NCBI GenBank assembly: GCA_900551295.1
Contig: URVJ01000005.1
Coordinates: forward strand, 1-64,000
From: an uncultured Eubacteriales bacterium
GTDB taxonomy: Bacteria; Bacillota; Clostridia; Oscillospirales; CAG-382
Direction of reading: 5' to 3'
Length of the DNA: 64,000 bases
Shown here piece by piece: positions 60,844 through 64,000 of this stretch. Under the pieces are notes generated by a model. That model had not been told where the DNA came from, did not search any database, and saw only the letters and a program-made list of their open reading frames with translations. The position numbers were made by a program, and so were the translations under genes. Position 1 is the stretch's first letter, and each line of letters starts with the position of its first letter.

Positions 60844-61473
60844 CTATTCAATGTTGATTTCGTCAAGCTCGATTGCGTCGTTTGCGTCAAAACGTGTGCG
60901 AGCCGGAATTTCCGTGCTCTTTCCGCATACCTTGCAGAAGATCTTTACTTTGTCGTAGTCGATAACGGCTTTTACCGCATGGCTTCCGCATGAACAGGTT
61001 ATCTTTTTGTCCTCGTCGAGGTTTCCGATTGCAAATAAAACCTCTCTCATTACGTTCATGTCCGCAACCATCAGATTCGCGCTCTTTTTTGCGTCGTCGT
61101 CCTGTTCATCTGCGTTTTCGGTAAGCTCGCGTATAGCGGCAGCCGACGCGTCGATCTCATCTTCGACAAGATCTTCTTCACCGATAAAGCAAATGTCAAG
61201 ACCCGTAAAAGAGCAGGGAAGCGTTATTATGTCTTTGCCGAAAAACATTTCTTCGGAAATTTTGTAAGGGTGCGGATGCGGACACATAAGGCACGGAACA
61301 TTAAGTTCTATCGAGCCTGACGGAGTTTTGTTAATTTCAAGCGCGGACTTGTGACACTCAATGCAGGTAAGCTTTAAAGGTCTGTCAAGTGAATTTTTTG
61401 TAATGTCCGACGTTATAACGCTTGCGCAGAAAGGACATCTGTATGCTACTCTTACTTTTTTATTTTCGCTCAT
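60844..61473 (-). CDS. Zinc-ribbon-type protein with three Cys-pair clusters, unknown function
   Basis: 209 residues. Cys pairs recall zinc ribbons: YRCPFCAS with LTCIECHK near the N terminus, VPCLMCPHPHPY in the middle, and ITCSCGSH with IFCKVCGK near the C terminus. An acidic linker (EEDLVEDEIDASAAAIRE) divides the parts. Cytoplasmic. I do not recognise the family. Follows the OGG gene by 19 bases on the same strand. Confidence 0.72.
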   Translation of the reverse strand: MSENKKVRVAYRCPFCASVITSDITKNSLDRPLKLTCIECHKSALEINKTPSGSIELNVPCLMCPHPHPYKISEEMFFGKDIITLPCSFTGLDICFIGEEDLVEDEIDASAAAIRELTENADEQDDDAKKSANLMVADMNVMREVLFAIGNLDEDKKITCSCGSHAVKAVIDYDKVKIFCKVCGKSTEIPARTRFDANDAIELDEINIE

Positions 61474-61492
61474 TGTAAAAACCTCTTAAAAA

Positions 61493-62353
61493 TCAGATAA
61501 GTACGCCGCTTTGGCAGCGTTCGTAATAGAAAAGATATTGCTGTGCTATTCCGGCATACTCACCGGAAAAATGGCATGACGGGCGTTCGCTGTAATATTT
61601 GGCGAGAATTTTTTTAACCCAGACGTCAATGGGAAACGCGTCGTATTTGGAAAAACCGAATAACAGCGTGCAGGCTGCGACTTTCGGACCTACGCCCTTT
61701 ATGCACTCAAGAGCCGCCGCAGCGTCGGTTAAGTTCATCTTCGATATTTCTTCAAGGTCAATTTCGCCCGTTGTCACTTTTTTTGCGGCGTCGTATATGT
61801 ACTTTGCGCGAAAACCCGTTTTCAGCGCGAATATTTCGTCCTCACCGGCATTGTACAGACTTTCGGCTGTCGGAAAAGCATAATGCATTTTACCGAAAGC
61901 GTCGGTAAACGGTGTGCCGAACTTCTGCGACATATTTTTAATTATGCCCTTTATACGCGGTATGTTGTTGTTCTGGCTTATGATAAAAGAGCAGAGAGTT
62001 TCCCATTTGTCCTGCCTAAGTATGCGTATTCCGGAGGAGAACTTTGCCGCGCGCGACAGCGTTTCGTCGTCCGAAAACGAAATGATTATATCCGAGTATT
62101 TTCGGCCCCAGTCAAAAAAGTTTTTCCAAATCTTTTCAAAATCGTCCTCGGTGCAGCCGTAGAAGTATATGTTATCTTCGTCCTGGGCTACTTTCAGATA
62201 TTTTGAAAAAGCAACGCCTTCGTATATGTTTCCCGTTTCGTCGGCTTTATCAAATCTGAAACACTGACCGCAGTCGAATATCTGTGAAAGACAGAAATTT
62301 TTCGGACGTTCGATTTTGAATGTTGTGTTTTGAAGGTTTTTGTCCTGTGTCAT
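61493..62353 (-). CDS. ogg: 8-oxoguanine DNA glycosylase / AP lyase
   Basis: 286-residue HhH-GPD glycosylase of the OGG1 type that removes 8-oxo-G from DNA. The N-terminal OGG domain starts with FCLSQIFDCGQCFRFD. The HhH motif and catalytic Lys are in ECIKGVGPKVAACTLLFG, and the catalytic Asp in DAFPIDVWVKKIL. The segment SFIISQNNNIPRIKGIIK is typical of this family. It is divergent from the DUF6062 gene. Confidence 0.92.
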   Translation of the reverse strand: MTQDKNLQNTTFKIERPKNFCLSQIFDCGQCFRFDKADETGNIYEGVAFSKYLKVAQDEDNIYFYGCTEDDFEKIWKNFFDWGRKYSDIIISFSDDETLSRAAKFSSGIRILRQDKWETLCSFIISQNNNIPRIKGIIKNMSQKFGTPFTDAFGKMHYAFPTAESLYNAGEDEIFALKTGFRAKYIYDAAKKVTTGEIDLEEISKMNLTDAAAALECIKGVGPKVAACTLLFGFSKYDAFPIDVWVKKILAKYYSERPSCHFSGEYAGIAQQYLFYYERCQSGVLI

Positions 62354-62385
62354 GTATAACCTCGTATAAATTTACCTGTTTGTTG

Positions 62386-62414
62386 TTGACATTGTACACT
62401 GCAAATGTTATTAT
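62386..62414 (+). promoter_or_regulatory. Promoter of the DUF6062 gene
   Basis: -35 TTGACA (62386-62391), 17-bp spacer, -10 TATTAT (62409-62414). Confidence 0.75.
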
Positions 62415-62437
62415 AAACATGAAAGGTGATGAAAATT

Positions 62438-63127
62438 TTGGAAGAAAAGATATATACAATACCCGTAAACGAAGCTTTTTCAAAAAAGGACGGCTGTCCG
62501 TTCTGCAGGCTTGCCGCGGAGCTTGAAAATACCGAGCGCGACCTCATAATGGGGGCGTCAATGATGGAACCCGATATACGCATAAAGACAAACAGATCGG
62601 GCTTTTGCAAAAAGCACTATAAGCAGATGTTTGAGATGAACAACAGACTCAGCCTTGCGCTTATGCTTGAGAGCCATCTCGGAGAAATCGCCGGAGAGAC
62701 GGTCATATATAAGGATTCTCTTCTCGGTAAGGATAACAGCAAAAAAGCGTGCGAGAATATGGAACGCATACATAAGAGCTGTTATATATGCGAAAAAACC
62801 GCAGAGAAATTTGAAAAAATGCTGCTTTGCGCGGTGCTTCTGTGGCAAACCGAACCTGAATTCCGCGAAAAGTGCCTTTCACAGCCGTATTTCTGCCTTG
62901 AACACGCAGGAAAGTTTGTCGAAACAGCAAAATATAAGCTTGATAAAAAGCTTTTTGCAAAGTTTGCCGAGAATATCAGCGACGTGCAGAAAAAATATAT
63001 CGAATCGCTTAAAGAGGACGTTTCGTGGTACTGCAAAAAGTTTGATTACCGTTACGATAACGAGCCGTGGGGCAATGCTAAGGACTCGGTGGAACGCGCG
63101 ATACGCTTTCTTTCGGGTGAGTATTGA
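62438..63127 (+). CDS. DUF6062-family protein, Cys-rich, unknown function
   Basis: 229 residues. Starts best at a TTG (62438) with AAAGGTGA 8 bases upstream, giving MEEKIYTIPVNEAF, the usual family start; a GTG at 62426 lies within that ribosome site. Two repeats each carry a CxxC and a Cys-x3-His: GCPFCRLAAELE with GFCKKHYKQMF, and SCYICEKT with YFCLEHAGKF. These may bind metal. The family is widespread in Clostridia without known role. Terminator inside rex (63164-63191). Confidence 0.8.
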   Translation: MEEKIYTIPVNEAFSKKDGCPFCRLAAELENTERDLIMGASMMEPDIRIKTNRSGFCKKHYKQMFEMNNRLSLALMLESHLGEIAGETVIYKDSLLGKDNSKKACENMERIHKSCYICEKTAEKFEKMLLCAVLLWQTEPEFREKCLSQPYFCLEHAGKFVETAKYKLDKKLFAKFAENISDVQKKYIESLKEDVSWYCKKFDYRYDNEPWGNAKDSVERAIRFLSGEY

Positions 63128-63136
63128 TTTTGCCCT

Positions 63137-63859
63137 TTATTTTTCAGAAATATTTATGTCATCACCGCCGTTTTCGGCGGTATTTTTGTTTCTTGCGAGC
63201 TGATAACATAAAGCCATGAGCGAGTCGCCGAGGTGGACGTTTTCGATTACGGCGCCGCTGTCGGGAAGTGTAATTTCAGCATTTGAAAAATTCCAGAAAC
63301 CTTTGACACCGGCGGCGCTGAGATTAAGCGCGGCGTCGTAGACCGCAGCTTTCGGCAGAGTAAGTATTGCAATGTCAATTTTGTTTTGTTTGCAGAAATC
63401 GCACATTTGAGACGCGTCCGTTACGGTAATTCCGTTGTGGACAGTGCCTATAATGCTTTCGTCGGTGTCAAAAAGCCCTAAAATCCTGACGCCTCTCTTC
63501 TCAAAGAGCGCGTTTGATGTAAGAGCTCGTCCGAGATTTCCCATTCCCACGACGACCGCCGTAAATCCGCAGTCAACGCCCAATATCCTGCTTATTTCGC
63601 CGTAAAGGTATTTGACGTTGTAGCCGTAACCCTGCTGACCGAATCCGCCGAAACAGTTGAGATCCTGTCTTATCTGGGACGCGGTTACGTTCATGCGTTC
63701 GGAAAGCTCGCGTGAAGAAATGCGCAGTGTTCCCTGACGTATAATTTCGCGAAGGTATCTGAAATATCGCGGAAGCCTGCGTATGACTGCATTTGATATG
63801 TATTTTTCGTTATTCTCGTTTGATTTTTCCTGTGAATTTATATTTTGCCGGTTATTCAT
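63137..63859 (-). CDS. rex: Redox-sensing transcriptional repressor Rex
   Basis: 240-residue Rex. N-terminal winged helix (RRLPRYFRYLREIIRQG; SSRELSERMNVTASQIRQDL) and a C-terminal Rossmann NADH-binding domain (VVVGMGNLGRAL; GLFDTDES; domain-swap helix at the end). It represses fermentation and respiration genes when NADH is low. ATG at 63859 has ACGGAG upstream; a longer frame from 63940 lacks one. The N-terminal ~20 residues are an Asn-rich extension. No Rex box (TTGTGAANNNNNNTTCACAA type) was found upstream. Confidence 0.94.
   Translation of the reverse strand: MNNRQNINSQEKSNENNEKYISNAVIRRLPRYFRYLREIIRQGTLRISSRELSERMNVTASQIRQDLNCFGGFGQQGYGYNVKYLYGEISRILGVDCGFTAVVVGMGNLGRALTSNALFEKRGVRILGLFDTDESIIGTVHNGITVTDASQMCDFCKQNKIDIAILTLPKAAVYDAALNLSAAGVKGFWNFSNAEITLPDSGAVIENVHLGDSLMALCYQLARNKNTAENGGDDINISEK
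63164..63191 (+). terminator. Plus-strand terminator inside the rex 3' end
   Basis: Perfect 7-bp stem ACCGCCG/CGGCGGT (63164-63170 with 63175-63181) with TTTT loop, then ATTTTTGTTT. It lies within the last codons of rex and would end the DUF6062 transcript. Confidence 0.75.
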
Positions 63860-63901
63860 TTTTTTTCTCCGTAAAAATAAATTTGTTGTTTTAATATGTA
63901 T

Positions 63902-63954
63902 CGAAATAATTTCGTTGACATAATGTTTCCACACTTTCAACAGGGTTTTCCACA
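63902..63954. promoter_or_regulatory. DnaA-box-like cluster and palindrome, possible oriC flank
   Basis: Three box-like 9-mers in one orientation: GTTTCCACA (63925-63933), CTTTCAACA (63934-63942) and TTTTCCACA (63946-63954). The last differs from TTATCCACA by one base. A perfect 13-bp palindrome CGAAATAATTTCG lies at 63902-63914. Such strings are typical of the sequence before dnaA in Clostridia. dnaA itself is not in the window, so this is a suggestion. Confidence 0.4.
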
Positions 63955-64000
63955 GGTAGAAATGTAAAATTGTGTCGAAAATGCATTTAACTGCGTAATT

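Noticed and set aside
63860..63925. Rex operator upstream of rex
   Set aside because: No TTGTGAA-N6-TTCACAA type inverted repeat; the palindrome CGAAATAATTTCG does not fit the Rex motif.
1..64000. CRISPR arrays, tRNA, rRNA, insertion sequences, prophage
   Set aside because: No regularly spaced repeats, no cloverleaf, no transposase or integrase motifs were seen on either strand.

Overview
The window looks like a chromosomal segment of an anaerobic, spore-forming Clostridia bacterium, probably in the Ruminococcaceae/Oscillospiraceae area. The evidence is a tryptophan T-box leader feeding a trpXYZ-type transporter, a stage V sporulation protein AC gene, a Rex redox regulator, clostridial gene orders (rimP-nusA-rnpM-ylxQ-infB-rbfA; murI-DUF1934; mltG next to a U32 peptidase), strong TTGACA/TATAAT promoters and AGGAGG ribosome sites. 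No phage, insertion sequence, CRISPR array, tRNA or rRNA was seen. The lineage is inferred from gene content and not from a marker tree.

Layout, left to right. 1-4.3 kb: the 3' end of groEL, then a Trp T-box leader and trpX-trpY-trpZ. 4.3-11.8 kb: a sugar isomerase/epimerase-like protein, a SulP anion transporter, a PflX-type radical SAM protein, a cation/proton antiporter with a C-terminal regulatory part, a NUDIX hydrolase and an 'aluminium resistance'/methionine gamma-lyase-like PLP enzyme. 11.8-23 kb, minus strand: U32 peptidase, MltG, a COG1092 methyltransferase, a beta-helix protein, GyrA, an S41 protease with a peptidoglycan-binding domain, a DUF1934 protein and MurI. 23.2-29.6 kb: the rimP-nusA-rnpM-ylxQ-infB-rbfA translation/transcription operon. 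29.6-33.2 kb: an aconitase-family hydratase and a dimeric-type isocitrate dehydrogenase. 33.2-35 kb, minus strand: a Gly/Asn-rich lipoprotein, a small P-loop protein, and a thioredoxin with a small ferredoxin-thioredoxin-reductase-like protein. 35-39 kb: the mglBAC sugar ABC transporter. 39-41.5 kb, minus strand: a polar amino-acid-type ABC transporter. 41.7-52.4 kb: an aminotransferase, trpS, a TagO/WecA-like transferase, unknown membrane and small proteins, a phosphoesterase, ThiI, CinA and a methyltransferase-GNAT fusion. 52.4-55.3 kb: a cytoplasmic glycoside-hydrolase-like protein and an SLH-like membrane protein of AT-rich codon use. 55.4-60.3 kb, minus strand: MBOAT acyltransferase, parB, a two-TM protein, a membrane-anchored MORN-repeat protein and a TrmH-family methyltransferase. 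60.4-64 kb: a solitary spoVAC, a zinc-ribbon protein, an 8-oxoguanine glycosylase, a DUF6062 protein and rex.

The last ~80 bases carry three DnaA-box-like TTNCACA-type motifs in a row, upstream of rex. With parB 5 kb away and gyrA in the same window, this suggests that the right edge approaches oriC/dnaA (inference).

The least explained parts are: the 277-nt structured spacer between mltG and the U32 gene; the promoter-plus-terminator unit before the radical SAM gene; the three-gene minus-strand set at 45.9-47.1 kb; the parB/MORN/two-TM run; the small FTR-like protein beside thioredoxin; and the methyltransferase-GNAT fusion. Most other genes are ordinary housekeeping functions.
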